NCBI GenBank assembly: GCA_902784045.1
Contig: CACZTE010000127.1
Span: 1 to 5,218, forward strand
DNA from: an uncultured Eubacterium sp.
GTDB taxonomy: Bacteria; Bacillota; Clostridia; Eubacteriales; Eubacteriaceae
Length of the DNA stretch: 5,218 nt
Reading direction: 5' to 3'
Positions 4,290 through 5,218 of this stretch are shown in pieces; within the stretch, counting starts at the first letter, position 1, and every line of letters starts with the position of its first letter. Made by a program: the position numbers and the translations under genes. The notes beneath the pieces were generated by a model, which saw nothing but the letters and a program-made list of their open reading frames with translations, had not been told where the DNA came from and ran no database searches.

Positions 4290-5218
4290 ATGCCCTATCA
4301 TTTTATCAACGCGAACACAAACCCCAAAACCGACGCCGCCATCACCGAAGACGGCCGGGTTTTTCTCATCCGCGAAGAACAACCAATCGCCCTCTGTCAA
4401 GTGAAGCGCTTTTTCGGCGGAGTAGGCGCGAAAGAAGTTAAAAAGGCCCTCAAGCTCGTCTCTGAGAAGGGGGCCGAATCCGCCGCCGTTCAGATAAAAT
4501 TCCCGACGGATGAATTCCGCCGGGTAGGCTTTGTCCGCGAGTTGGCGGAGGCCGCCACGGAATTTTTAGAGACGGCGGACATGATCATTTGGTTTGTCAT
4601 GGACGGCAAAAAAGCGTCCGCCGTTGATTCTGAAGATTTGTCGGCTTATCTGCGCGCCCATTATGAGCCGTCCGAAGCATCGCGGGAAGTCCTATTGACG
4701 CGGGAGCCCAGCGTGCCCGCGGGATACAGGGCCCAGGACAAAGGCCTTCTCAGCGAGAGCGCCGCGCCTGACGAAAATGAATTCTTGGCGTTGGGCGCGC
4801 AAGCGGCGGAGGAAAGCGATGTTTCCTCTTTGGCAAGCGAGAGAGTAACTGAAGATGCCCATGCCGACAGGCAGGAGGTTCGCGCCGACGGCGTTTCGAA
4901 AAATCTGAAAGCCAAAGGAGCGGCCAAACAGGCGAGAGGCATTGTCTCGTCTATCCCTAAAAGCGTTACGGCGGATGAAATGTCCTTTGACGAAGGTCGG
5001 GACGTCAAAGCCATTGACCAAAGGCTGGACACTTTGGAAGAAGGCTTTTCCGATTATCTGCTACGCCTTATCCGCCAAAAAGGCATGACCAACGCCGAGG
5101 TCTATAAGCGAGCCATTGTGGACAAACGGGTCTTTTCCAAAATCAAAAACAATCCCGATTATCACACCGAAAAACGCACGGCGCTCTGCCTTTGCGTCGG
5201 CGCCAAACTCGGCCTCGA
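4290..5218 (+). CDS. Degenerate macro-domain-like protein with C-terminal HTH, 3' end outside the window
   Basis: At least 309 residues are encoded and the frame is open to the window edge. Residues 1-125 resemble, by recall, the start and the C-terminal half of macro-domain proteins of Clostridia: MPYHFINANT, a helix KKALKLVSEKGAESAAVQI, then a strand MIIWFVMDGKKA (98-109) and AYLRAHY (119-125). The Asn/Gly-rich ADP-ribose loops of the family are absent and about 70 residues seem missing, so ADP-ribose binding or hydrolysis is unlikely. Residues about 126-245 are a low-complexity linker rich in Ala, Glu, Ser and Asp, probably disordered. Residues about 250-309 (GFSDYLLRLIRQKGMTNAEV then VYKRAIVDKRVFSKIKNN) resemble a lambda-repressor-like HTH and the C-terminal extension I recall on many macro proteins of Bacillota. 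The start is set by GGAGG at 4279-4283. DNA binding or protein contact is inferred. Confidence is high for the gene, moderate for the HTH, lower for the macro ancestry. Confidence 0.75.
   Translation, partial: MPYHFINANTNPKTDAAITEDGRVFLIREEQPIALCQVKRFFGGVGAKEVKKALKLVSEKGAESAAVQIKFPTDEFRRVGFVRELAEAATEFLETADMIIWFVMDGKKASAVDSEDLSAYLRAHYEPSEASREVLLTREPSVPAGYRAQDKGLLSESAAPDENEFLALGAQAAEESDVSSLASERVTEDAHADRQEVRADGVSKNLKAKGAAKQARGIVSSIPKSVTADEMSFDEGRDVKAIDQRLDTLEEGFSDYLLRLIRQKGMTNAEVYKRAIVDKRVFSKIKNNPDYHTEKRTALCLCVGAKLGL

Noticed and set aside
1..5218. CRISPR array, tRNA, rRNA, insertion sequence or phage attachment site
   Set aside because: No regularly spaced repeats, tRNA-like cloverleaf, transposase motif or terminal inverted repeats with target duplications were seen on either strand.

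Overview
The window looks like a chromosomal segment of a low-to-mid GC Gram-positive bacterium, probably a Clostridia-type member of the Bacillota. This rests on strong GGAGG-type ribosome binding sites, near-consensus sigma-A promoters with 17-bp spacers, AT-rich intergenic DNA between more GC-balanced genes, and protein types (a WYL regulator, a REC/GGDEF/EAL response regulator, a macro-like protein with a C-terminal helix-turn-helix) that I recall mainly from that group. The lineage is an inference. All convincing genes lie on the + strand.

Layout: (1) Bases 1-30 may be the 3' tail of an upstream gene. (2) Bases 31-807 hold no convincing gene. They carry a near-perfect promoter (353-381) with no obvious target, a second promoter (530-558) whose spacer is filled by an inverted repeat that looks like an operator, several hairpins, and a weak minus-strand coding remnant (65-268). 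(3) 808-1860 encodes a WYL-family transcriptional regulator; an in-frame GTG at 745 with its own Shine-Dalgarno is an alternative start. (4) 1881-2138 is a compact control region. The promoter of the next operon overlaps the WYL terminator, and about 220 nt of strongly structured leader RNA follow. (5) 2139-3860 and 3857-4192 overlap by 4 bp. They encode a receiver / degenerate-GGDEF / intact-EAL response regulator and a stand-alone histidine phosphotransfer (HPt) protein, followed by a good intrinsic terminator at 4207-4229. (6) 4290-5218 starts a gene that runs off the window. Its product has what looks like a shrunken macro domain without ADP-ribose-binding loops, an acidic low-complexity linker and a lambda-repressor-like HTH.

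Working model: the HPt protein passes phosphate to or from the receiver of the EAL protein, which would then hydrolyse cyclic di-GMP. The sensor kinase is not in the window. The WYL protein lies upstream in the same direction but is separated by a terminator, so it is a possible regulator of its neighbours rather than a proven operon partner. I see no tRNA, rRNA, CRISPR array, insertion sequence or attachment site. The least explained parts are the structured leader before the EAL gene, the operator-in-spacer promoter of the WYL gene, and the degenerate macro-HTH protein.
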